From assembly GCA_964568855.1 (NCBI GenBank), contig CAZMSD010000016.1:13560-77559 (forward strand): 64,000 nucleotides of DNA, in the 5' to 3' direction. This DNA is from CAZMSD01 sp964568855 (lineage in GTDB: Bacteria; CAIWAD01). Shown piece by piece: positions 27,535 through 37,100 of the stretch. The first letter of the stretch is position 1. Each line of letters opens with the position of its first letter. Position numbers and translations under genes: made by a program. The notes beneath the pieces are model-generated. The model had not been told where the DNA came from. It saw only the letters and a list, made by a program, of their open reading frames with translations, and did not search any database.

Positions 27535-29061
27535 TCAGTAGCCGGAGTTGATCACGATGCGACCGGGGAAGTTGAAATCGGTCCATGTACCCACGACCTG
27601 TCCGTCCGGATCCACGCGCAGCACGCGGTTCCTTTCGCTGTCCAGAACCCAGCAGTGTGAGTCCAGGCGATTGAAGGCCAGGTCCCTGGGGAAGCTCAGG
27701 TCGCCCAGTTCCGCCTGCTCGTTGTCGAAAAAGAGACGCACGGCCCGCGAATCCAGTCCCCGGTCCAGGACCCAGCAAAGTCCGTCCGACCAGGCGGCGG
27801 AAACCGCCACGGGATTCTGAAAGCCGTAGACCACCAGGCTGTCAAGCGCATCTGCTTCGTAGCGCACCAGGAAGCCGGCCTCCTTGTCCACGAGCCAGCA
27901 GGCGCCGGTGCTGTCCTCGACGGAGACGTCCACCGGGAAGGAATAGCCGTCCCGGCGGGTGACGAATTCGCTGGAATCCACGAAGGCAATATCCTCATCC
28001 ACCTCGGAGTGGATCTGGTACAGGTTGTTGTTCCCCTCGTCGCAGACCCACAGTTCGCCGGTGCTCTGGAAGACGTCCAGCGCGTTGGGGCGGTTGAATC
28101 CCCTGAAGCTGCGGTAAAGGCGGTCGCCGCCGAAACCCAGCTCGAGCACCATGGAGCTGTCGGCGTCGATGACGAAGACGCTGCCCGTGCGAAACCAGGC
28201 ACTCAGGCGCGTGGGCCTGTAGAAGAATTCGTTGACGCTGAATTCCAGGTTGCCGGCCAGGTCGTAGGCGTGGACCGCGGGCGGCGTGGACTCGCAGACC
28301 CACAGGCGGCGATTCTCCGGGTCGATGTCGAGGTCCTGCGGATCGCTGAAACCGGGGATGCGCAGCAACTCGTCTCCGATGGCCGAGAGCTTGACCACCT
28401 CGCCGCCGCCCGTATTGATGATCCAGACACAGCCCACCTCGCTGTACACGGAGACTTCCAGGGTGTCCGAACTCTCCGCCCCGTAGGTATCCACGGCATC
28501 AACAGCCACCCAGGCCCGCATCGTGGAGTCGGGGGCCGTCCAGCGCACGGTGTCGCCGCTCAGGCTCTGCAGGATGCCGAAGGGCGTACTCCAGAAGAGA
28601 TCCACCTGGTGCGAATCGGGATCCACCACATCGGCTGAGAGACTGATCGTGTTGCCGTTGAGCACGTTTTCCTCCGAGGCCCACAGGCTCTCGATCTGAG
28701 GCGGCCGATTGGAGACCCAGAACCTGAGCGTGTCCGCGTCCAGGTTGCCCGCATCATCGGAAACCGAGTAGTAGATGCTCACGTGACTGGAGCTGTCCGG
28801 GCTGCGCCAGAGAGCGCTGTCCAGCGAGGAGGACAGGAAGAACCCGTGCGAAGAGGACCACTGGGCGCTCAGGGAGTCGCCCTCCGGGTCGCTGGCCTCC
28901 GCCAGCAGAAGCACCTGGGAATGGCTGTTGACCACTTCGCCGTCGATGCGCAGCGAGAGGATTTCCGGTGCCTGGTTCTGCTGCTGAGAGGGCAGCCTGG
29001 CGCAGGAGATAAACGCCAGAGTTAAAAGCAGTACCGATCGGTAAAGCGAAATATATTTCAT
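27535..29061 (-). CDS. Lipoprotein with Ig-like and NHL-type beta-propeller domains
   Basis: A 508-residue lipoprotein with leader SVLLLTLAFISC, the Cys being the likely lipidation site. Two Ig-like/PKD-type domains follow (QAPEILSLRIDGEVV; RPPQIESLWASEENV), each of about 90 residues. A propeller is then built of repeats such as PQDLDIDPENRRLWVCEST, PNALDVFQSTGELWVCDEG and PRDLAFNRLDSHCWVLDSE. Its WVCD/WVLD blades are typical of NHL-like propellers that bind sugars or proteins. Its start codon overlaps the stop of the upstream outer-membrane gene (29058-29061), so both proteins are probably made in fixed ratio and may form a complex at the outer membrane. The ligand is unknown. Confidence 0.82.
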   Translation of the reverse strand: MKYISLYRSVLLLTLAFISCARLPSQQQNQAPEILSLRIDGEVVNSHSQVLLLAEASDPEGDSLSAQWSSSHGFFLSSSLDSALWRSPDSSSHVSIYYSVSDDAGNLDADTLRFWVSNRPPQIESLWASEENVLNGNTISLSADVVDPDSHQVDLFWSTPFGILQSLSGDTVRWTAPDSTMRAWVAVDAVDTYGAESSDTLEVSVYSEVGCVWIINTGGGEVVKLSAIGDELLRIPGFSDPQDLDIDPENRRLWVCESTPPAVHAYDLAGNLEFSVNEFFYRPTRLSAWFRTGSVFVIDADSSMVLELGFGGDRLYRSFRGFNRPNALDVFQSTGELWVCDEGNNNLYQIHSEVDEDIAFVDSSEFVTRRDGYSFPVDVSVEDSTGACWLVDKEAGFLVRYEADALDSLVVYGFQNPVAVSAAWSDGLCWVLDRGLDSRAVRLFFDNEQAELGDLSFPRDLAFNRLDSHCWVLDSERNRVLRVDPDGQVVGTWTDFNFPGRIVINSGY

Positions 29062-30677
29062 TCAACTACCCATTGGACGCTGTATTCGTAGAACAGCTCG
29101 TCCATTGCTGCGCGGGTCCAGGATTCCAGGTTGCGCTGCGATAGTCGCTGGCGCTCGGGGGCGCGGTCGATGAATTCGTTGTGCCCGCGATCCGCGTGCA
29201 GCAGCAGGAGCTGGTGCTCGCCGTCCGTGGTGCTTTCGATCACTCCCTTGAAATCGATGCGGGCGTTCTGCACTTCGATCAGGTAGGCCATGGCCTGCAG
29301 TTCACTGATCATCCTGCTGCGGACCAGCAGCGGAGAGAGATCGAGCCCGCGGCGCAGGCCGGGAGCGCTCCTCAGAATCCGTCCACAGAGAATGTAGTCC
29401 GCCGAGAGCGCGCGACCGATTTCCTGCGCCCTGAGCGGCGTGGGGATCGTGCCCGGTTCGATCCGCAGGTTTTCCAGGGCTGCCAGAACCAGGTCCGGCG
29501 AGAGGACGGTGAGGCTGGTGTCGCGCTCGAAGAAATCCCTGCAGGAGTCTTCCAGTCGGGAAGCGATGGGATGGACGTCCTCTTCCGCGAAGGGCAGGAT
29601 GGCGATGCTCAGCGGAAGGAAAGGAAGATCGCTTCCTTCGCCCGCAGAACCAGAGTCTCCCGGTTCCAGCGTGAAACCGGGGACGCGGTTCTTCAGCTCG
29701 AGCTTCCGTTGCAGCGATTCGCGCAGGTGCCGCCGGCGTATCTCAACCGGAATCCGCGGCTGATGGCTCCAGCTTAAGCCGGCGTAGAGTCCGAAGCGGT
29801 CCAGGTCGTCGAAGAGGCGCTGCTCGGCGCCCAGCCGCAGGGCGAAACCGAAGGGCAGGCGAAACCTGGTCCCCGCGTAGAACTGGTAGCTGGGAAGCTT
29901 GGCCGCCGTGGTCATTTCCTGGCCGAACTCCGATTCGACCTGGACCACGTTTCTCCACAGGTTGTAGCGGATGCCCGCACCCCAGATCGACACGGTGTTC
30001 TCGCGGTGGTTGTCCGTGCGGAAGCCGCCGTGCAGATCCAGCAGGAAACGGGGCGCCTCCGGGTCGCCGCCTGTCAACTCCAGCAGGAGCAGTGTCTCGC
30101 CGTGAATCCGGTCCGCCGTGTAGCTTTCGAAGCCCTCTAGCTCCTCGCGGAAGCCCGAAGGAAAGGCCACGGTTTCGCGCAGGCCGAGATGCAGGAAGGG
30201 GAATCTCTTCAAGCGGCCGTGCCAGGTGAGTGCGGCGAGAAAATCCCCCTGGCCGGCCTTGCTGAACTGGCCGCGGCTTTCGCTGTAGAAGGGAAACGCG
30301 AAATCGAAACTCAGGTGCCGGCCGAGTCCGTAGCTCAAGGCGAAGGCGGCTTCCATGCGGGAAGTGTCCGGCTGGATGTCGAAGAGGCCGCCCTGGCCCT
30401 GGAACTGCACCTTGCGGTACTGGAAATCGCCCAGGAAGAGCGGGTCGTTGAGCCTGCGCTGGCGTCCCATGATGCTCGAGGTAAGAACCAGGAGCAGGCA
30501 CAGCGCCGGGAGAATCAACCTCCGGGGAGACCGGCACCAGTTGCCAGCTCCCAGTGATACGGGCTTTCGCAGGGACCTTCGGGTGCACTTCGATCGCGAG
30601 CACCCTGTGCCCCGTCCACGGGGAGACGGCCCTGGTCCGCCGGCAGTTGTTCGAAGTGTGGACTCCATGATTGGCAA
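29058..30677 (-). CDS. Outer-membrane beta-barrel-like protein fused to a FlgO/TolB-N-like domain
   Basis: After a hydrophobic export segment (LILPALCLLLVLTSSI), residues about 75-330 alternate in the way of an outer-membrane beta barrel (RHLSFDFAFPFYSES, RFPFLHLGLRETVAF, YQFYAGTRFRLPFGFALRLGAEQ). The C-terminal 190 residues start with LPLSIAILPFAEEDVHPIASRL and contain ADYILCGRILRS. That pattern resembles the alpha/beta FlgO/CsgG/TolB-N-type domains found in cell-envelope assemblies. The N-terminus is uncertain: the first 45 residues are basic and atypical, and a later start just before the hydrophobic segment is possible. It overlaps the downstream lipoprotein gene by four bases. I see no direct functional evidence beyond this pairing. 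Confidence 0.65.
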   Translation of the reverse strand: MPIMESTLRTTAGGPGPSPRGRGTGCSRSKCTRRSLRKPVSLGAGNWCRSPRRLILPALCLLLVLTSSIMGRQRRLNDPLFLGDFQYRKVQFQGQGGLFDIQPDTSRMEAAFALSYGLGRHLSFDFAFPFYSESRGQFSKAGQGDFLAALTWHGRLKRFPFLHLGLRETVAFPSGFREELEGFESYTADRIHGETLLLLELTGGDPEAPRFLLDLHGGFRTDNHRENTVSIWGAGIRYNLWRNVVQVESEFGQEMTTAAKLPSYQFYAGTRFRLPFGFALRLGAEQRLFDDLDRFGLYAGLSWSHQPRIPVEIRRRHLRESLQRKLELKNRVPGFTLEPGDSGSAGEGSDLPFLPLSIAILPFAEEDVHPIASRLEDSCRDFFERDTSLTVLSPDLVLAALENLRIEPGTIPTPLRAQEIGRALSADYILCGRILRSAPGLRRGLDLSPLLVRSRMISELQAMAYLIEVQNARIDFKGVIESTTDGEHQLLLLHADRGHNEFIDRAPERQRLSQRNLESWTRAAMDELFYEYSVQWVVE

Positions 30678-31100
30678 CGGGGTGGTCCTGCTTCACTCCC
30701 TCCATCCGCTAACTATCCAGAAGGGAAGAAGCAAACGCCGTGCCGGAGCCTCTTCAATAATATGGAAGAACTGCATACGAAGCGCTGCCTTGTGATGACG
30801 TTGAAAATACGGAACTTGCGAAGTGCAGGATTCCTCCAGGCGGCGGGGCCGAAACCCGCGTTCCACGAGCCGGCGGGATTTAGCGACCTGTTCCGGGCAA
30901 GCATTGCCTACCGGAGGAGATCCTCCGCGCCATCAGCCAAATACCAGCTTCAGTTCCTATTTCTGCTTGCCGCCGCTGGAGTTGCTTCTTACCTTCCGCA
31001 GGTGCGTTCAGACAATCGCAGGCGGGGCCTTCGATCGGCAGCGTGTTGGTTCCACCGCTTTGCCGCCCAGGCCCTTTAGTCAACTCCGGGGAGGATACCA
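30678..31100. other. Intergenic region between divergent genes
   Basis: About 423 bp with no credible gene on either strand. The short open frames are Arg/Ser-rich shadows. It must hold promoters for both flanking genes, but I could not pick a confident -35/-10 pair. The only clear signal is the GGGGAGGA ribosome-binding site directly before 31101. Confidence 0.5.
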
Positions 31101-32018
31101 ATGCCCAGGTCCTGTTTTTCAGCTTGCCTGCCGGCCACTCTCCTGCTCCTGTGTCTCGCCGGTTTCTCATCTGCGCAGGAGGGCATGCTCTTCTACCAGG
31201 GGAGTACCGATTTCACATACGCCCAATTCCCCTTTCCTTTTTTCTCCGGCGATTTCCACGTGGAGGGCGGTGTCGACACCACCAACTGGGAGCCGCTGAA
31301 CGACGAAGGGGTGGGCGGCTTCATCGCGCCGGACAGCACGGGCAACGAGTCGCTGCTCTATTTTGCCGTCGAATCGCTTCCCGATACCAGCTTCAATCTC
31401 TTCGGACTGTACTATGCCGCCGAGGGTCCGATCGTGGAAGGGACCGTGGCAAACCCGCTGCTCCAGGTTCAGGTCTTCTTCATCTACGAACTGGACAGCT
31501 TGATCATTCCGGACGAACTTCCCGACAGCCTGACCTTCGAGGACATACTCGGGGCGATTGTGGCAGAACACATCCTCGTGGGCGGTGCCACCTCAATGGA
31601 AGTCCTGGAGCGAACGGAGGAAGACCTCAGCCTCAGCTTCGCGGCAACGTTGATCGACCTAGAGGACATCGCCTTCATCGTCAATCTCAGCGAAGGGGCG
31701 AGTACGCTGCACGGCTTTGAATGGACCGAGGTGGCAGATACTGTGCATCGACCACAGGCCGCACGCCTTGACGTGGCACCGAATCCCTTCAATCCTGCCA
31801 CCAACGTGCAAATTGTCCTTCCAGCGCCTGCCACCGTTCGCCTGCGCGTCTACGACCTCCTGGGCAGAAGGCGCTTCGATCGTGCGCTCGGTACCTTGGG
31901 CGCCGGCGGACACCGGTTGCCGCTGCACGCGGGCGAATGGCCCGGAGGTGTATACATCGTCTCCGTGGAAAGCGAGCGTGGGATTCTGGCCAGCGAACGG
32001 ATACTACTATTGAAGTGA
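31101..32018 (+). CDS. Secreted protein with T9SS-type tail
   Basis: A 305-residue protein with a signal peptide (CLPATLLLLCLAGFSSA), a body of about 200 residues I do not recognise, and a T9SS tail (VAPNPFNPATNVQIVL, VRLRVYDLLGRRRF, ending SERILLLK). The body is acidic and beta-rich (FSGDFHVEGGVDTTNWEPL; SFNLFGLYYAAEG), without Cys after the leader. The strong GGGGAGGA site supports the ATG at 31101. Expected location is the cell surface or outside the cell. Confidence 0.82.
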   Translation: MPRSCFSACLPATLLLLCLAGFSSAQEGMLFYQGSTDFTYAQFPFPFFSGDFHVEGGVDTTNWEPLNDEGVGGFIAPDSTGNESLLYFAVESLPDTSFNLFGLYYAAEGPIVEGTVANPLLQVQVFFIYELDSLIIPDELPDSLTFEDILGAIVAEHILVGGATSMEVLERTEEDLSLSFAATLIDLEDIAFIVNLSEGASTLHGFEWTEVADTVHRPQAARLDVAPNPFNPATNVQIVLPAPATVRLRVYDLLGRRRFDRALGTLGAGGHRLPLHAGEWPGGVYIVSVESERGILASERILLLK

Positions 32019-32132
32019 CACTGGACGGGGAGTGTTGCGACAAGCCTGAGGGGAAAGCGTTCAGCAGGCTTCGATTCAGGTAATTCGGTCCATCGGGGTT
32101 TAGGCCCAACCAGTTTTGAGTAAATCCTGGTC

Positions 32133-32675
32133 ATGAAGGTAAGAGCATATTCACATCCCAACCGATTCCTGCTGCTGTCGAAGCTCATCCTCGCCGTCGT
32201 GATCATCGCACAGGCCCAGGAGAGCGAGAACTGCACCTTGCTTTCCCAAACCGACGGCGCCTGCCGGACAGCCTTTATCGAAGGCGACGTTTTGTATTAC
32301 GGCGCCGGCTGCAATTTCAGGACCGCCGACCCGGCCGCACCGCAGGAGATAAGTGTCTTTCCGGTGGACGGATACGCAAAAGTCGTTGAGTCGGAAGGCG
32401 AGATCGCCTACGTGGGCTCCGATGATGGAGTCCTGTACTTCTACGACCTGAGCGATCCGGCCGATCCCGTCATAGCCTGTTTCTACGATCACCCGGCGGG
32501 CATGGCCAGGGACATCGTCGTGGATGAGGGGATCGCCTACATAGCTGCCGGGGCGGCAGGCTGTCGGCGGAGAATAAGCTCTGCGCGCGTCATCGATCTG
32601 CAACCCAAACAGGAGCGGCCATGTCATTCTGCACGGCGATCAATTGCATGGACGGGCGCGTCCAGCTTCCCGTGA
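32133..32675 (+). pseudogene. Truncated LVIVD-repeat exported protein
   Basis: A leader (FLLLSKLILAVVIIAQAQ) is followed by about one and a half LVIVD-type beta-propeller repeats (VLYFYDLSDPADPVIACFYD, ARDIVVDEGIAYIAAGA). At about 32565 the propeller sequence stops abruptly in a run of Arg and the frame continues as meaningless sequence across the start of the next gene. Intact LVIVD proteins have many more repeats, as in the lipoprotein at 43842. A deletion that removed the rest of the gene and joined it to the neighbour's promoter-proximal region is the simplest explanation. A GTATTAC word is at 32294. Confidence 0.65.
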
Positions 32676-33001
32676 TCCACTACCTGCGAAAGCGATTTGA
32701 CGCGGACCACGTGGACACGGTTACGGAGCCCGGACCGGTGGGCGTCCTCGCAGCGGGCGCTGAACCGTCCCTCGCGGATTCGATTCTCCGCAGGGTGGAG
32801 ATCTCCATCGCCGCGCATCGTTCCAGGTCGATCGCGATCGTGGCACACGCGGATTGCGCGGGAAACAGGATTCCCGACGAAGATCAGCGGAAGCAGCTCA
32901 TGACCTGCATTCGCATGCTGCGGGAACGATACGCAGAATGCGAGGTCATCGGGCTATGGCTGGATGATTCCTGGACTGTCAGCGAGATCGCGCAGGATTG
33001 A
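32621..33001 (+). CDS. Small carbonic-anhydrase-like protein
   Basis: A 126-residue cytoplasmic protein with the zinc-site pattern of beta-carbonic-anhydrase-like proteins. CMDGRVQLPV near the N-terminus supplies Cys and the Asp-Arg dyad, and IVAHADCAGN supplies His and Cys. It is far shorter than true beta-carbonic anhydrases (about 200 residues) but fits the compact Pro_CA_2-like group of uncertain activity. The ATG has GGAGCGGCC just upstream. It overlaps the decayed tail of the truncated LVIVD gene in another frame. Confidence 0.72.
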   Translation: MSFCTAINCMDGRVQLPVIHYLRKRFDADHVDTVTEPGPVGVLAAGAEPSLADSILRRVEISIAAHRSRSIAIVAHADCAGNRIPDEDQRKQLMTCIRMLRERYAECEVIGLWLDDSWTVSEIAQD

Positions 33002-33136
33002 CGGACGCACTCGATTATCCCGCGGCGCGGAGACGCGCCGGCAGCCACGCGGGATAGATCAACGTATTACGCAGGTTAAGCGGAAATCCCCGCTCGACGC
33101 CAAGGTACTCACCTGCCGACCGCCGGAGGATTAGCG

Positions 33137-33928
33137 ATGATCAGGGATTACGACCCGGAACTCTACGACATCCTGCACCCGGGAAGTTTCGGCGACATCG
33201 AGTGGTACAGGAAGCTGGCCGGCGACCTGGGCGGGCCGGTGCTCGAACTGGGAGCGGGCACCGGCAGGACACTGCTGCCCATCGCGCGCGACGGCATCGA
33301 GATCCACGGGCTCGAGGAGAACGAGGAAATGCTGGCCGCCCTGCGGAACAAGGTGGAAAGCCTGCCCGGGGAGTACCGCGAGCGAGTCCGCTGTTTCCAG
33401 GGAGACATGCGCGATTTCGAGCTTCCACACCGGTACCGTCTGATCACGATTCCCTTCCGGGCCTTCCTGCACAACCGGACGCGCAAGGAGCAGCTAGCCT
33501 GCCTGGTGCTGTGTCACAGGCACCTGCTGCCCGGCGGAAGCCTGGCGCTCAACGTGTTCCATCCTTCCCTGGAGTACATGAGCAGGAACACGGGCGCCTT
33601 CGAAGGCCTCTGGCGCTGGATCGGCGAAACAGAAGATCCGCGGGGCGGGCGGATCGTACAATCCATGGCGGCCGGCTACGACACGGTTCACCAGCAGATC
33701 AAGTGCTTCCTGCGCTACGAACATGTCGACGATCACGGACGCCTGCAGAGCACACATCTTCAGAGACTCGAAATCTCCTACCTGTATCCGGGCGACTTGC
33801 GCGACATCCTGGGCGCCGCCGGTTTCGTGGACCTCCTAATCGAGGGTGGATTCGAGGGCGGCATGCCCGATAAGGAGGGATGCGAACTGGTGGTTCGCGC
33901 GCGGAAGCCGGAGGCCGGGGATTCCTGA
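33137..33928 (+). CDS. Class I SAM-dependent methyltransferase
   Basis: A 263-residue Rossmann-fold methyltransferase. Motif I is VLELGAGTGRTLLPIA (residues about 35-50), motif II is IHGLEENEEML, motif III lies near CFQGDMRDFEL, and LLPGGSLALNVFHP follows in the expected order. The C-terminal DLRDILGAAGFVDLLIEGGF is the usual last strand region. An opening YDPELYDILHP is common in small-molecule and sugar methyltransferases of this kind. CGGAGGATTAGCG precedes the ATG. The substrate is unknown and neighbours give no hint. Confidence 0.88.
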   Translation: MIRDYDPELYDILHPGSFGDIEWYRKLAGDLGGPVLELGAGTGRTLLPIARDGIEIHGLEENEEMLAALRNKVESLPGEYRERVRCFQGDMRDFELPHRYRLITIPFRAFLHNRTRKEQLACLVLCHRHLLPGGSLALNVFHPSLEYMSRNTGAFEGLWRWIGETEDPRGGRIVQSMAAGYDTVHQQIKCFLRYEHVDDHGRLQSTHLQRLEISYLYPGDLRDILGAAGFVDLLIEGGFEGGMPDKEGCELVVRARKPEAGDS

Positions 33929-34122
33929 ACGAGGATAAGCGCGTCCTGCGGAGACTGGAAGCAGTCCTTCCCCAGGTAGGACTGTCGATGCTCAGATCGA
34001 TTTCAGGCCATGGCTGCGCCTGTTAAGGCGAATGGTACAATATTTGCCATGTTAATTCGATAGCCTCTTCTGACGGCTCAACCACTCATTGCGTTCGCAG
34101 AAATCCGAAAGAAATCAGGCCA

Positions 34123-37100
34123 ATGCAGAAATGTAAGTTGGTTCTCTTTATTTATGCTTCACTGCTAATCAGCACTGTAGCAGTAGCACATCCAGACCTC
34201 ATGCTGTTGAGGATTGAACAGGCGACGCCTGAAACTTTACAGTTGCTGGTGGACCGCGGCTTCTTGATCGACAACGTGAAAGGACTGGGCGCGGCCCGGG
34301 ACTGGATCGTGCCGGGCGGGCCGCAGATCGATCTCTGGGCCACGGACCATGATCTGCGAGAGCTCCACCGCCTGGGCCTCGACCCGGTGGAGCTTCCCGA
34401 CACCGCCTACGAGATGTTCCTCAGGCAGCAGGAACTGCCTCGCGACCAGCGGGATTACCACGGCTACGACTCGCTGACCTCGACGCTTCAGAACTACGCC
34501 GACACCTATCCCTCGGTCTGCCGCCTCTACAGCGTCGGCCAGTCGGTGGAGGGCCGCGAGCTGTGGGTGCTCAAGATCAGCGACAATCCGGACCTGGACG
34601 AGGACGAGCCGGAATTCAAGTACGTCTCCACCATGCACGGCAACGAGCCGGTGGGGACGGAAATGCTGCTCTTCCTGATCGACGATCTCATTATGTATTA
34701 CGGCGTGGATCCGCGGCTGACCGACATCGTCGATACCATAGAGCTGCACTTCCTGCCCATGATGAATCCGGACGGCAACAACGACGGGCGGCGGACCAAC
34801 GCCAACTTCGTGGACCTGAACCGCGATTTCCCGGACCAGTTCGTCGATCCCGTGAACACGCCGGCCGGCCGCGAGCCCGAGACCCAGGCCGTGATGAACT
34901 GGACGGACGCGCATCATTTCATCATGTCGGCCAACTTCCACACCGGCGCCCTGGTGGTCAACTATCCCTACGACGGCAACGAGCAGGGCAGCAACACCTA
35001 TTCGCCGACCCTGGACGACGACCTGTTCATCGACCTCTCGCTGGCCTACTCGGTCCACAACCTGCCCATGTACAACGGCGCCTTTCCCCAGGGTATCACG
35101 AACGGCGCCGACTGGTACGCCATCAGCGGAGGCATGCAGGACTGGAACTACGTCTGGATGGGCGACATGGAGACCACCATCGAGCTCAGCGACACCTTCT
35201 GGCCCGACCAGTCCCTGCTTCCGGACTACTGGGACGACAACCGCGAGTCCATGCTGTCCTACATGGAATACTGCCTGCGGGGGATCCGCGGGGTGGTGAC
35301 GGACTCGGAATCGGGCCTGCCCGTGGCCGGTGCGGAAGTGCGCATCGGCAGCAGCGACTTCGTGACCTGCAGCGCCTCGGTCGTGGGGGACTACCATCGC
35401 CTTTGCCTGCCCGGCAGCCACGACCTCGAAGTGAGCAAGGATGGCTACGAGACGGCCCTGGTCGGCGGCGTCGCGGTGGCCGACGGGGCCGCCACGGTGG
35501 TGAATGTATCACTGGTGCCGATAGATCCCGCCCCGGACCTGGTTCTCGAGGAAGTGGAAGTGGTGGATGGAGACAACGGGCGGCTGGATCCCGGGGAGAG
35601 CGCGCTGTTGAACCTCACGCTGCGCAACGACGGCAACGCGCCGGCCCTGAACGTGGACGGCCTGCTGGGCTCCACGAGTCCCTGGATCACGATCACGGAT
35701 GCCGGCGATTTCCTGGGCGACGTGAATCCCGATGCCAGTATCACTGGGACCTTCGCCCTGGACGTGGACGCGGGCACGCCCGCGGGCGAGCTGGTGGCCT
35801 TTCAGCTGCAGCTCACCGGAGACGGCGATTACGCGCAGCAGGTGGACTTCGAACTCAGCGTGGGCCTGATCGTCGAGGACTTCGAGAGCGCCTCCTTCAC
35901 CGTCTTCCCCTGGGAGATGGGGGGTGACGCGGACTGGCTGATCAGCGGCAGTCCCTGGGAAGGCGCCTGGTGCGCGCAGTCGGGCGACGTCGGCCACAAC
36001 CAGTCGAGCAGCCTTTCACTGACGCTCGAGGTTCTCGCGCCGGGCGACCTCTCGTTCTTCTACAAGGCGTCCTCCGAGGCGACATACGACTTCCTCTACT
36101 TCTATCTCGACGGAGTGCCGCAGGGCGGCTGGTCCGGCGAGGTAGGCTGGACGCTGGCGTCTTACGCCGTCTCCGCCGGCACCCACACCTTCGCCTGGGC
36201 TTACGAGAAGGACGGATCGGTGAGTGACGGCAGCGACTGCGGCTGGGTGGATTACATCATCTTCCCGGCGGTGGGTCTGCCTCCGACACCTTCGCTGACC
36301 GTGGACCCGACGAGCATCGAAGCGACGGTGGAACCCGGCGGCACGGGCGAGACTACCCTGACCCTGGGCAACGTGGGTGAAGGCGAGCTGAGCTGGAGCG
36401 TGCAGGTGAGCACGGACAACCCGCTGGCCGAAATCCACCCGCCGCTTAAGCTGGCCAAGGGCGAGGTCGATCCCCGCCCGGGACAGGGCGCGCGTGATGC
36501 AGGCGGCCCCGACAGCTTCGGCTACAGCTGGATGGACAGCAACGAACCGGGCGGCCCGGTCTTCGACTGGGTTGAGCTGAGCGGCGTGGGCGGCGACGCG
36601 GGCGGCGGCGACGACTCGAGCCTGGGCCCCTTCGACCTGGGCTTCACGATGAGCTACTACGGCAACACCTACACCCAGGTGCGGGTCTGCACCAACGGCT
36701 TTTTGAGCTTCACTTCCAGCGCGACGAATTACACCAACGACCCGATACCGGGGAGTTCGGAGCCCAACAACATGATCGCTCCCTTCTGGGACGACCTGAA
36801 TCCGAACGACGGGGGCACGATCTGGTACTGGTCGGACGTGCTGAACGGCCGTTTCATTGTTCAGTGGGACGGCGTTCCCCACTACAGCGGCGGCGGTCCC
36901 GAGACCTTCGAGGCGATATTGTACGCCGACAGTCGGATCGTGTACCAGTACCAGACTGTGGACACGGGGACGAGCAGCACCGTGGGGATCGAGAACTCGT
37001 CGGGCACCGACGGCCTGCAGGTGGTTTACAACAGCGCCTACCTGGCGAACGGTCTGGCGATCGAGTTTTCCACGGAGGAGTTGTGGCTTGAAGTGAGCCC

